Below, piece after piece: positions 17,941 to 27,194 of a stretch of 32,373 nucleotides of DNA. Source of the stretch: Fidelibacterota bacterium (GTDB taxonomy: Bacteria > Fidelibacterota > UBA2242); the NCBI GenBank assembly GCA_016783665.1, contig JADHWC010000024.1, positions 1 to 32,373 of the forward strand, written 5' to 3'. Made by a program: the position numbers and the translations under genes. Within the stretch, counting starts at the first letter, position 1. Each line of letters starts with the position of its first letter. The notes below the pieces were generated by a model. The model was not told the origin of the DNA. It did no database searches and saw nothing but the letters and a program-made list of their open reading frames with translations.

Positions 17941-18987
17941 TTAATTTTCCAAAGGCGGTAATTGTTTGATAATTGCCGCCTTTATTTTTTCGGTCAGCTC
18001 ACAGGAAATTTGCACGATTAAAATCCTGGGAAATTTCGTAGCAGATGGCGGCAGGTTAACAGCGTCTTTTTCGGTTGTAATGATAAATTGGCAGTTCTGC
18101 TTTTCGGCTGCTTGGATCATCTCATCAATTTCATTTTCCGAATATTTATAATGATCGGGAAAGGTTTTTGTGATTGGCGGGGTTTGTGTTAATTGCCGGA
18201 TGGTATCAAAAAATTGTTGAGGGTTTCCCAGTCCGCAAAAACCCAACACCTTTTTATTCTTCAGGTTTTCTTGAGATAATTCCTCACGATTGGAGAAACG
18301 AAATATTTTCCGAACCGAAAAAGGCAGAGTTGAAATATATAGATCGCTTTGTTTAGTATGAAAAAATTCAGCTATATGTTGAGGTAAATTTGCCGTGCGG
18401 GTTACGAGCAACATGTCGGCTCTGCGCAAGCCTTTCCATGATTCCCGCAGATGACCCGAAGGGATGACTGCTTCTTTAGCAGGATCGTTGTAGCTGTCCC
18501 ATAACACAATATCAAGGTCCCGGGCGAGGTAACGGTGCTGAAACGCATCATCGGCAATCAGTGCGGAACAATGGTATTTTTCGATGGCACATCGGGCTGC
18601 TTCAACCCGATTCGCATTGGCAATTATAACCGTGTTTCCGGATTTAAGTGCAATAAGATATGGCTCGTCGCCGGCTTCCCGAGGTGACGCCAGAATCGAT
18701 TTACCATCTTTGACGATTATCTGTCCCTTGCTTTTACGGTGATAGCCTCTTGTAATCACGCCAACTTTGTAACCTTTTGATTCAAGAAAGGAAGACAATG
18801 CAATGACGAAAGGTGTTTTCCCGGTGCCGCCAAGAGTAATGTTTCCGACCGCAATGACGGGAACATGAAATCGGGTTTTTTTAAGAATTGATTTATCAAA
18901 TAAACAGTTACGGAACCCGGTGATTAATCTGTACAACCAGGAAAAAGGTAGCAGTAAAAACCGTAATAATCTGAGCATGTGATTCAT
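17941..18987 (-). CDS. lpxK: Tetraacyldisaccharide 4'-kinase
   Basis: VPVIAVGNITLGGTGKTPFVIAL P-loop and DDAFQHRYLARDLDIVLWD motif. Confidence 0.95.
   Translation of the reverse strand: MNHMLRLLRFLLLPFSWLYRLITGFRNCLFDKSILKKTRFHVPVIAVGNITLGGTGKTPFVIALSSFLESKGYKVGVITRGYHRKSKGQIIVKDGKSILASPREAGDEPYLIALKSGNTVIIANANRVEAARCAIEKYHCSALIADDAFQHRYLARDLDIVLWDSYNDPAKEAVIPSGHLRESWKGLRRADMLLVTRTANLPQHIAEFFHTKQSDLYISTLPFSVRKIFRFSNREELSQENLKNKKVLGFCGLGNPQQFFDTIRQLTQTPPITKTFPDHYKYSENEIDEMIQAAEKQNCQFIITTEKDAVNLPPSATKFPRILIVQISCELTEKIKAAIIKQLPPLEN
17951..17990 (+). terminator. Terminator for the + strand 1074-aa gene embedded in the 3' end of lpxK
   Basis: AAAGGCGGTAATT-gtttgat-AATTGCCGCCTTT followed by ATTTTTT, 24 nt after the stop at 17927. 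Confidence 0.75.
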
Positions 18988-19002
18988 GGTGATTTCATAT
19001 TG

Positions 19003-20130
19003 CTATATGTATTCCAGGATGATTCTGGCGACTCTCTCGGATGCGCCGGGCTTTCCAAGGCGTTGGCTTACATTTTTCAGGAATTGGATTGTCGCATCCC
19101 GTCGCTGGGGATTTGTTAAAATTGTCTCAGCTTCGCTGGCAATTGTATCGGCATTAGCGTCATGCTGTATCAATTCGGTGATACCTCTTTTATTGGTGAT
19201 TAAATTGGCAATGGTAATGTACGGGACTTTAATCAATAATTTCCCCAGTCGGTATGATAGAGAATTTAAACGATAAATGACGATCATGGGAGTATGGAAA
19301 ATCGTTGCCTCAAGCGTTGCCGTACCGGAAGACATGATCAGTAAATCCGATTCGTTTATGAGTTGGGGATTCCTGTTTCCGATCCAATAGAGCCACTCAA
19401 AGTCATAAACTTTTCTGTATGCCGACATATCAATTTTCGGCGCAATTGATACTGCGGCGACTATTTCAGGGAATTTATCTCTCAGTTTTCTCACTGATTC
19501 GATCATAACGGGCAGATGTCTCTGTACTTCCTGAAGCCTGCTGCCGGGGAATAAACCGATTACTAGAGATGTGCTCGTAGGACGAATTGAAGTTGACTGC
19601 AGCATAGAATTTTTTTCTTTGGCAATTTGATCCAATAACGGATGACCAACGAATCGCGCATTTACGCCTCGTTTGCGGAACCACTCTTCTTCAAATGGCA
19701 GGATGCAGAGTACTTCTTTGGTATAGCGTTTAATTTTTTTAATTCTGGATTGATGCCAGGCCCAAACCTGGGGACTGATATAATAAATAACGGGGATATT
19801 GCGTTTTGAGACAGCCTTTGCCAATCTGAGATTGAAACCGGGGTAATCGATGACGACTACCAAATCGGGTTTTATTTTATCGATATGGCGTAGAGTATTT
19901 TTCCACAATTTACGGATAAAGGGCAGGTGTTTGACTATTTCGGCGAAGCCCATAATAGAGGTTTCCCGGATGTGATACAGCAACTCGGCGCCAGCCCCGG
20001 CCATGTTATCACCGCCAATGGCTGTGATCTTGATTCCGGGGTTAATTTGTCTAATCGCAGAGACGAGGTTTCCGCCGTGAATATCTCCGGAAAGTTCCCC
20101 GGCTGAAATAAATATTTTTTTAGATGACAT
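19003..20130 (-). CDS. lpxB: Lipid-A-disaccharide synthase
   Basis: KIFISAGELSGDIHGGNLVSAI, IGGDNMAGAGAELLY, YYISPQVWAWHQSRIKKI, GLFPGSRLQEVQRHLPVM. Confidence 0.97.
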   Translation of the reverse strand: MSSKKIFISAGELSGDIHGGNLVSAIRQINPGIKITAIGGDNMAGAGAELLYHIRETSIMGFAEIVKHLPFIRKLWKNTLRHIDKIKPDLVVVIDYPGFNLRLAKAVSKRNIPVIYYISPQVWAWHQSRIKKIKRYTKEVLCILPFEEEWFRKRGVNARFVGHPLLDQIAKEKNSMLQSTSIRPTSTSLVIGLFPGSRLQEVQRHLPVMIESVRKLRDKFPEIVAAVSIAPKIDMSAYRKVYDFEWLYWIGNRNPQLINESDLLIMSSGTATLEATIFHTPMIVIYRLNSLSYRLGKLLIKVPYITIANLITNKRGITELIQHDANADTIASEAETILTNPQRRDATIQFLKNVSQRLGKPGASERVARIILEYI

Positions 20131-20716
20131 GAAGCTTATAGACCATGATTTCTTTTATTAGAACAACGATTAGAAAAAAACATTGATTGATCAGGGTCGA
20201 TTTTTCAGAGCGAAACACCTTAATCCAGGATACCCGCTCTATTGTTTTATCCGGTTGCCAGGCAGTGAGCCGTGGAAACAGACGGGGTACGTTCTTTTTA
20301 AATTCCTGATAATCTTCACCAAATAAATCGGCGAGTGTCTTCTCTTCAAGAGAAATGATCATGCCGTATTGAAAAGCAATGTAGATCAATGCAATGAACA
20401 TCAGGTAAAAAACCCACGGTCCGCCGGCAAATAATGCAAACCCCATGTAGATTATAACATTACCAAGATATAATGGATTTCGCACGTAGGAATATATACC
20501 GCCGGTACATAATTTTTTAGCGCCTACTTTTCTGGTGCGGGTTCGACCTCCGGCAACCCGAACCCCCGATATTCTGATAAGTTCACCGATAGCAGCAAGT
20601 ACCAAACCGGAAATGAGGCCCCATCGCGTCATGTCGGACTGAACAATTAACAGGATGACAAAAGGTAACGGGGTTATCCCGCGATATTTAAAAAAAATAT
20701 TACGAATGTCTATCAT
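20120..20716 (-). CDS. Isoprenylcysteine carboxyl methyltransferase (ICMT/PEMT)-fold membrane methyltransferase
   Basis: CTGGIYSYVRNPLYLGNVIIYMG and EEKTLADLFGEDYQEFKKNVPRLFPR motifs; several TM helices; overlaps lpxB by 11 nt. Confidence 0.85.
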   Translation of the reverse strand: MIDIRNIFFKYRGITPLPFVILLIVQSDMTRWGLISGLVLAAIGELIRISGVRVAGGRTRTRKVGAKKLCTGGIYSYVRNPLYLGNVIIYMGFALFAGGPWVFYLMFIALIYIAFQYGMIISLEEKTLADLFGEDYQEFKKNVPRLFPRLTAWQPDKTIERVSWIKVFRSEKSTLINQCFFLIVVLIKEIMVYKLHVI

Positions 20717-21705
20717 AGCATAGTCTTTAATGTTGATTGTATTTTTTGTTCAATTTTAAGCGCGATTTCAAGCGCCCTCATTCCATCTTCGCCGCTGACA
20801 GGTGGTGGAGTGCCTGTTTCGATGGCATGTGTAAATGCCCGCAGCTCTTCAAGCATGGCATTGGATTTATCTGTATCAACCTGCTTATATGTAATGACCT
20901 TTTTTCGGTCGGAAGCAGTTACCAGTTCAGCAATTTGAATTGACCCTTGTGGAATTTCGCCGGCGTCCTCTGAAAGAGAATATATTTCAGTCTGATTTTT
21001 CAGAAAATCGATGGAAATATAAGCGTCCTTCTGGAATATTCTGATTTTGCGCAGCTGTTTATTTGACACTCTGCTGGCGGTGATATTGGCGACACAGCCA
21101 TTTGTAAATTTTATCCGAGCGTTGGCAATATCGATAGTGTCGGTGAGAATTGGTGCGCCGGCGGCGTCAATCTGCTCGACATCCGATCGAACCAGTGATA
21201 GAATGATATCGATATCGTGGATCATAAGATCAAGTATGACTGCAACATCGATACCGCGCGGATTAAATTGTGATATACGGTGGGATTCGATAAAAAGCGG
21301 TTTGATCGGATAGTCTTTCAAACCGGACAGCGCCGGATTAAACCGTTCTATATGACCTACCTGGAGCACCAGATTTTTCTCTTTTGCCAGTCCGATGATT
21401 TCGTTGGCTTCATCAATGGTTTGCATGAAGGGTTTTTCACAAAAAATGTGAATTCCTTTATGAAGAGCTTTTTTCGCGACATCGTAATGTGAAATTGTCG
21501 GTACTACTATCGAAATAGCATCGCAGGTATTTAATAACTGATTCAGTGATGTGAAAGAGGACGCTGTGTATTCTTTCGCAATTTGATCGCTGCGCTTTTG
21601 ATCAGTATCAAAAAATCCAACCAGTTCCACATTGTCCAGTGATTGCAGATTTTTTATGTGCCATTTTCCCAGGTGCCCGGCGCCAATTACAGCTATTTTC
21701 AGCAT
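20713..21705 (-). CDS. Gfo/Idh/MocA-family oxidoreductase (UDP-GlcNAc 3-dehydrogenase-like candidate)
   Basis: KIAVIGAGHLGKWHIKNL Rossmann motif, HIFCEKPF motif, overlaps the next gene by 4 nt in a lipid A operon. Confidence 0.85.
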   Translation of the reverse strand: MLKIAVIGAGHLGKWHIKNLQSLDNVELVGFFDTDQKRSDQIAKEYTASSFTSLNQLLNTCDAISIVVPTISHYDVAKKALHKGIHIFCEKPFMQTIDEANEIIGLAKEKNLVLQVGHIERFNPALSGLKDYPIKPLFIESHRISQFNPRGIDVAVILDLMIHDIDIILSLVRSDVEQIDAAGAPILTDTIDIANARIKFTNGCVANITASRVSNKQLRKIRIFQKDAYISIDFLKNQTEIYSLSEDAGEIPQGSIQIAELVTASDRKKVITYKQVDTDKSNAMLEELRAFTHAIETGTPPPVSGEDGMRALEIALKIEQKIQSTLKTML

Positions 21706-21879
21706 AAAGACCTCATTTTTGTTATAAAATATAATTCTTGAACCGCAATATTAAAAATGATATCCTTTCCTGTCAATTTAAGTTCGAGCATAAAAAAGTA
21801 GTTTCCGGTCATTTGGTTGCTCCTATTTCTTTGACATTCCTTGGTAAATTTCGTACTTTTCCCCAATTGGAAAATTGAA

Positions 21880-23037
21880 ATGAAAAAACATCGATATTTA
21901 AAAAAACCTAATAAAGTTATCGCCAATCGCCGAAAAGATGAAAAGAGATTACTGATTGCATTCATTGGTGTCATCTGGCTGCTAACAGTTGTTCTAATAT
22001 ATTTTTGTCCTAAATCGGCGCCGTCGAAAAGTATCGTGTATCTTGAAGGAAAATCGTTTTTAAATAACACGGTGCGAAACTCGCTGGCAAAACAGGGCTT
22101 TACCGAAGTTCAGATCGAAAGCGATAACACTCATGGACTTTTCCTGGCGTTTGCTGTTCCGCCGGGGATGAGTGATGAAAAAGCGATCGAAACAGTCAAA
22201 CCTATCATTCAGAGAAAGGGTTGTAGTGTCCGGAGTGTCAATCGCTTTTCCCAAAACCGGGGATTTATGGTGTTGGTAGATTATTACAATCAATTAATCG
22301 GTACAATTACATTCCTGAAGGGTGAGAATTTAAATGATTACCTGATTCTGAAAGGTGAATTGCGGAGCAAACCAAAGTTGGCGATTGTTATTGATGATTT
22401 TGGCTACAGTAACGGTGAAGTGATCCGGGGATTCATTCAGCTAAATGCGAAATTAACCATGTCGGTTATCCCCGGACATCGATATTCACGCTGGACATCG
22501 TCCGAGGGTAAAAAATACGGCAAAGAGGTTATCATTCATATGCCCATGGAGCCGGAACGTTCAGAATACAGTACGGGTGAGGATCAATATCTCATTAGAC
22601 ACTCAATGCGCTCCTTTGAGGTTGAACAGCGAATTTCCGACGCCATGATGGAGCTGCCGGAAGCAATTGGAATGAACAACCATATGGGATCATTGGTAAC
22701 TGCCGATAAGGAAGTGATGCAGATGGTAATCAACAGCCTGAAGAAAAAGGGTCTGTATTTTATCGATAGTTTGACATCACCTCGAAGCGTCGCTTATGAA
22801 GTCGCCAAGGTTCAGGGTATACCATCAGCCTTTCGTTCGGTATTTCTTGATAATATCCGTGATAAGAGCGAAATTCAGGCGCAGTTTGAAAAAGCGATAG
22901 AAGTTGCCAGGCGGCGTGGTTCGGCAATTGCCATAGGTCATGTTCATTTGGAAACGCTGGAAGTGTTAAGGCAATTAATTGAAGCGGGCAGGTTTTCGGG
23001 GATTTCTCTTTGTTTTGCCTCGGAAATTGTTTTGTGA
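21880..23037 (+). CDS. Divergent polysaccharide deacetylase family protein (YibQ/DUF610-like)
   Basis: KPKLAIVIDDFGYS, LTMSVIPGHRYSRW, EVIIHMPMEPE, MNNHMGSLVTADKEVM, GLYFIDSLTSPRSVAYEVA, GSAIAIGHVH. ORF track begins upstream at 21841; Met at 21880 preferred. Confidence 0.85.
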   Translation: MKKHRYLKKPNKVIANRRKDEKRLLIAFIGVIWLLTVVLIYFCPKSAPSKSIVYLEGKSFLNNTVRNSLAKQGFTEVQIESDNTHGLFLAFAVPPGMSDEKAIETVKPIIQRKGCSVRSVNRFSQNRGFMVLVDYYNQLIGTITFLKGENLNDYLILKGELRSKPKLAIVIDDFGYSNGEVIRGFIQLNAKLTMSVIPGHRYSRWTSSEGKKYGKEVIIHMPMEPERSEYSTGEDQYLIRHSMRSFEVEQRISDAMMELPEAIGMNNHMGSLVTADKEVMQMVINSLKKKGLYFIDSLTSPRSVAYEVAKVQGIPSAFRSVFLDNIRDKSEIQAQFEKAIEVARRRGSAIAIGHVHLETLEVLRQLIEAGRFSGISLCFASEIVL

Positions 23038-23052
23038 AAGGAACAAACTAAA

Positions 23053-23751
23053 ATGCCTTATTTTGAAGTTAATTTTGATCCGTTTATCGCGCTGGGAAAA
23101 ATAACGAATTCTCCGGTATCCAATCCGCTGAATCTGCTGAGTTTTGTGGAATCGGTTGGAGCCGCCGGAATCAGTTTTACTTATGGACCGGAAACAGGGC
23201 AGATGAACAATGTAACCCTGTTACGCTCTATGACTAATTGCCGTATAAATATCCGGGTTCCGGTTGACATGCAGGTCCTGCAGAAAGCGGTTCTTTTACG
23301 ACCGGACATTGTGACGCTCTGCGATATGGAAAGAGAGGATACAACCGTTCAGATTCCCTCTAAATCGATCAAGGAACTTGTCGACACTGTATTAAATATT
23401 GAGGACCTGGGCATTGCCATTCGTTTGAAACCCGATGTAAAGCAGTTAAAGGAAGCCTATCAGATGGGCATCGATGAAATCGAAATTGCCACAAATGAAC
23501 TTGCCCATCACGATAAACAGACCCCTTTTCTGGAATGTCTTGAAAAAATTACACATACTATTCATATAGGCATTAAAAATAACCTGCGTATAGCTGCCGG
23601 TGGTGAGTTAGATCGACGCCTGATCCGGGCATTGAATGAAGTGATAGATGTGGAATTCATATCAGTTGGTAAAGCCTTGTTATCCAGGTCGCTGATGTGG
23701 GGTCTTGAAAATACCTTAAAAGAATTTAATGAAGTGATTGATATTAGATAG
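23053..23751 (+). CDS. PdxJ-like (pyridoxine 5'-phosphate synthase superfamily) protein lacking key active-site residues
   Basis: MQVLQKAVLLRPDIVTLCDMERED, AIRLKPDVKQLKEAYQMGIDEIEI, LRIAAGGELDRRLIRAL, EFISVGKALLSRSLMWGLENTLKEF follow the PdxJ pattern. Confidence 0.7.
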   Translation: MPYFEVNFDPFIALGKITNSPVSNPLNLLSFVESVGAAGISFTYGPETGQMNNVTLLRSMTNCRINIRVPVDMQVLQKAVLLRPDIVTLCDMEREDTTVQIPSKSIKELVDTVLNIEDLGIAIRLKPDVKQLKEAYQMGIDEIEIATNELAHHDKQTPFLECLEKITHTIHIGIKNNLRIAAGGELDRRLIRALNEVIDVEFISVGKALLSRSLMWGLENTLKEFNEVIDIR

Positions 23752-23767
23752 TAAGGAGATTGTAGGT

Positions 23768-24757
23768 ATGATTTTGGTTTCGAAACAATATATGGGCGAC
23801 ATTGTTGAAAGTTTTCATATTGGATATGCGACTGCTGTAGATGAAAAAGGTGAAATCATTTTTTCAGCAGGGGAGCCGGAATATCCCATATTTGTTCGTT
23901 CAGCTGCAAAGCCGTTCCAGGCGGTTGCACTGTTAGAATCCGGCGCAGTTGATAAATTCAACCTGACGGATGAAGAAATTGCGATCGCTTGTGCCAGCCA
24001 CAACGGGGAGGTGTTTCACACGGAAACTGTCGCAGGCTTGCTTAGAAAGATCAATATGAATATAGATGATCTGTTATGTGGAATCCATCCCCCATATGAC
24101 CGTACCAGTTATGAACAGCTGATTCTTCAGGGACGCCGTTTAACAGCGCTCCATAATAATTGTTCCGGTAAACATGCCGCCATGCTGGCGATATCGAAAG
24201 CTATGGATGTAGTTTCCGATAATTATACCGATGTTGAACACCCTGTCCAACAACGGATCTTCGAAAAGATCAAACACTATGCGGAAAAAGATAAAATTCC
24301 GGTAGAAGTAGATAGTTGTAACACGCCTACATTCTTCCTGCCGTTGTTTAATCTTGCACTGATGTATCGGAAATTAGCCGAAGGCGCCGATGAATATATG
24401 CAGAAGATCTTTCATGTAATGAGCCTTCATCCCAGACATATTGCAGGTAAAGAACGCTTTGACACAGATTTTATCACGGCGCTCCATGGTAAAGGAATAT
24501 CAAAAGTTGGTTCCGAAGGCGTCAGAGGTATTGGTATTCGAACAGATTCCGGGCATGTTGGTATTGCCATCAAAGTTTTAAGCGGCAGCAAGGAAGCGGC
24601 GGATTCCATGTCTGTAGCAGTGCTGAAACACCTGAAAATTTTGGATGAAGAAGTATTAACCAAGTTGGATAAGTATTATTGCCCGATATTAAAAAGCCAT
24701 TCCGACAAAGATATCGGGCGTATCGAGACAGCAATCATCGTCAACGAAGATAAATAG
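23768..24757 (+). CDS. Asparaginase, asparaginase II (PF06089-like) family
   Basis: FVRSAAKPFQAVALLESGA, CASHNGEVFHTETV, LHNNCSGKHAAMLA, HPRHIAGKERFDTDF. ATG 23768 preceded by AAGGAGATTGTAGGT. Confidence 0.85.
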   Translation: MILVSKQYMGDIVESFHIGYATAVDEKGEIIFSAGEPEYPIFVRSAAKPFQAVALLESGAVDKFNLTDEEIAIACASHNGEVFHTETVAGLLRKINMNIDDLLCGIHPPYDRTSYEQLILQGRRLTALHNNCSGKHAAMLAISKAMDVVSDNYTDVEHPVQQRIFEKIKHYAEKDKIPVEVDSCNTPTFFLPLFNLALMYRKLAEGADEYMQKIFHVMSLHPRHIAGKERFDTDFITALHGKGISKVGSEGVRGIGIRTDSGHVGIAIKVLSGSKEAADSMSVAVLKHLKILDEEVLTKLDKYYCPILKSHSDKDIGRIETAIIVNEDK

Positions 24758-24808
24758 TACAAAATTCTTCAAATACTCTTTTATTTTTTCCCGTTTGGGG
24801 AAGCAGCT

Positions 24809-25420
24809 ATGATGATAAAAACTATTTTTTTTGATCTCGGAAATGTTTTGATTCATGTTGATAAAGAACGGGCAATTCGGGAAATCGCCAAACTGTCCGG
24901 ACTCGATCTGAATACCGTTAAGCAGATTGCCGAATCGAATCTGGAGAAAGAATTTGAAAAAGGTTATTTTAGCGCCGGTGAGTATATTGATAAATTGCAG
25001 CGCGAGTACGGGATTCTGACCGATGTCACGCTGGATCATCTGATAGACATCTGGCAGCAACCCTTTGAGATCATACCTGAGGTTTGGGAACTTATCCCGG
25101 TTCTAAAAAAGCAGGCGCGACTTGTACTGTTGTCCAACACGAATGACCTTCATATAAGGACGGTAAGAAAAAAATATTCAATATTAGATGAATTTGACAA
25201 TCTTGTACTTTCTTACGAGGTGGGTTCACGTAAACCGGAAGAGCAGATATACCGCGAAGCGCTTAAAATTGAAGACAGTTTGCCTGAAGAAAGTATTTTT
25301 ATTGATGATCTTCACGAAAATGTTGTTGCCGCTCAACGGATCGGTATCCGGTCTCATCAATTCCGGCATGTTGAGGGACTGAGGACATTTCTGCAAGAAT
25401 CGGGGTTTTCTTTGATATAA
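24809..25420 (+). CDS. HAD-superfamily hydrolase
   Basis: IKTIFFDLGNVLIHVD, LVLLSNTNDLH, VGSRKPEEQIYREAL, IFIDDLHENV. Confidence 0.9.
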   Translation: MMIKTIFFDLGNVLIHVDKERAIREIAKLSGLDLNTVKQIAESNLEKEFEKGYFSAGEYIDKLQREYGILTDVTLDHLIDIWQQPFEIIPEVWELIPVLKKQARLVLLSNTNDLHIRTVRKKYSILDEFDNLVLSYEVGSRKPEEQIYREALKIEDSLPEESIFIDDLHENVVAAQRIGIRSHQFRHVEGLRTFLQESGFSLI

Positions 25421-25449
25421 CGTCTCTATAATCGATACACTGAATTGGA

Positions 25450-25782
25450 TTGCATGTTTTTACAGTTTGTAATAATTTGATGCCAATGAAAACACAAATG
25501 AAGAAACCGGGCGATTTACAACAACTTATTCTGCATATTTCAACGGATTTTATTAACCTTGTTCCCGGTGAAGTGGATAATAAAATCAGTGAAGCCCTGA
25601 AACTGATTGAAGAGTTTACCGGATCGGACCGCAGTTATGTTTTTCTGTTGAACCGAAGTCTGAATACATTGACCAATACCCATGAATGGTGTGCTGCCGG
25701 GATGCTGGGATATAGCTATGACGAATTGATCATTGCGGACTACCGGAAAGTGTACAAAAAAAAGGGCATTGATTATGGATAG
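25450..25782 (+). CDS. Short GAF-domain-like protein or fragment
   Basis: LILHISTDFINLVPGEVDNKISEALKLIEEFTGSDRSYVFLLNRSLNTLTNTHEWCAAGM matches the N-terminal half of GAF sensor domains; stop overlaps the antiporter start. Confidence 0.6.
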   Translation: MHVFTVCNNLMPMKTQMKKPGDLQQLILHISTDFINLVPGEVDNKISEALKLIEEFTGSDRSYVFLLNRSLNTLTNTHEWCAAGMLGYSYDELIIADYRKVYKKKGIDYG

Positions 25783-27190
25783 TTACGGCTGGATCTCGAT
25801 TCTACCACCGCTGTTAGCAATTGTTCTGGCAATAAAAACCAAACAAGTGTATCCTTCGTTATTTCTCGGAATCTGGCTTGGGTGGACGGCGGTTAATGGG
25901 TGGAACCCGTTGCTGGGATTGCGTGATACGCTGGAAGCAACAGTCAATACATTCAAAGACTCGGGGAATACTAGGGTTATCATTTTCAGCATGATGGTGG
26001 GCGCCCTGATTATTTTAATGCAGCATTCCGGGGGTGTCCAGGGATTCATTCGCTGGATCAGCGAAAGAGGGTTGGTAAAAAATCGCCGGAGCGCTGGCAT
26101 AATGTTGTGGCTTATCGGCATCCTGATTTTTATTGAAAGCAATATGATTAATCTGGTGATAGGATCTATCGGAAGACCGTTGTTTGATAAGTTTAAAGCC
26201 CCCCGGGAGAAATTGGCATATCTGGCGCATTCAACTTCAGCGCCGGTCTGCGTCATGATTCCATTCAATGGATGGGGTGCCGTTCTGACCGGTCTCCTGA
26301 TTGCCCAGCAGGTAGAAAACCCATTTTTTACGGTGCTGAAAGCGGTTCCAACTAATTTCTATGCGATGTTCACTATTCTGCTTGTATTGTTTATTATTAC
26401 AACAGGAAAAGACTATGGACCCATGGCAAAAGCTGAAAAGCGAGCCCGTGAAACCGGGAAATTGATCAGGGACGGCGCTCAGCTGTTGGTTTCGGAAGAG
26501 ACTATTGCCATGCCGGTTAAAGAAGGTGTAAAACCGCGACCGATAAATATGATTTTGCCGTTGGTGGCGATGGTGCTGACCGTGCCGCTTGGGTTGTATA
26601 TTACCGGTGACGGTAATGTTGCTCAGGGGTCCGGCTCCACGGCTGTTTTCTGGGCGGTAATCATGGGTATTTTCGTCGGTGCAGTCCTCTATAAAATACA
26701 GGGTATATTTTCATTAAAAGAGATTCTTGATCTGGTCATGAAAGGTATGGGCGGGTTAATTCCCATGGGATTATTGATGGTTTTTGCTTTTACATTGGGA
26801 GCGACCTGTAAAACCATGGGAACCGGACCTTATGTGGCAAACCTGGCGTCTGCTACCATCCATCCGGCGCTGATAATTCCTTTAATTTTTTTAATTGCTT
26901 GTTTCATTTCCTTCGCCACCGGAACATCCTGGGGAACTTTTGCAATCATGATACCGATTGCCGTGCCGCTGGCTTTGAATATGGGATTAAATCTTCCGTT
27001 GATGGTCAGCGCGGTAATGGGTGGCGGTGTTTTTGGTGATCATTGTTCGCCGATTTCCGATACGACCATGATTGCCTCTATGGCAACCGCCTGCGATCAT
27101 ATCGATCATGTCAACACTCAACTCCCCTATGCCCTGTTTTCAGCGGGGCTGGCACTGGTGATTTACCTGGTGCTGGGATTTATCGGATAA
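25775..27190 (+). CDS. Na+/H+ antiporter, NhaC family
   Basis: Multi-TM; SGGVQGFIRWI, GTSWGTFAIMIPIAVPLA, GGGVFGDHCSPISDTTMIASMATACDHIDHVNTQLPYAL. ATG 25775 preferred over the upstream track start. Confidence 0.92.
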   Translation: MDSYGWISILPPLLAIVLAIKTKQVYPSLFLGIWLGWTAVNGWNPLLGLRDTLEATVNTFKDSGNTRVIIFSMMVGALIILMQHSGGVQGFIRWISERGLVKNRRSAGIMLWLIGILIFIESNMINLVIGSIGRPLFDKFKAPREKLAYLAHSTSAPVCVMIPFNGWGAVLTGLLIAQQVENPFFTVLKAVPTNFYAMFTILLVLFIITTGKDYGPMAKAEKRARETGKLIRDGAQLLVSEETIAMPVKEGVKPRPINMILPLVAMVLTVPLGLYITGDGNVAQGSGSTAVFWAVIMGIFVGAVLYKIQGIFSLKEILDLVMKGMGGLIPMGLLMVFAFTLGATCKTMGTGPYVANLASATIHPALIIPLIFLIACFISFATGTSWGTFAIMIPIAVPLALNMGLNLPLMVSAVMGGGVFGDHCSPISDTTMIASMATACDHIDHVNTQLPYALFSAGLALVIYLVLGFIG

Positions 27191-27194
27191 ATTC

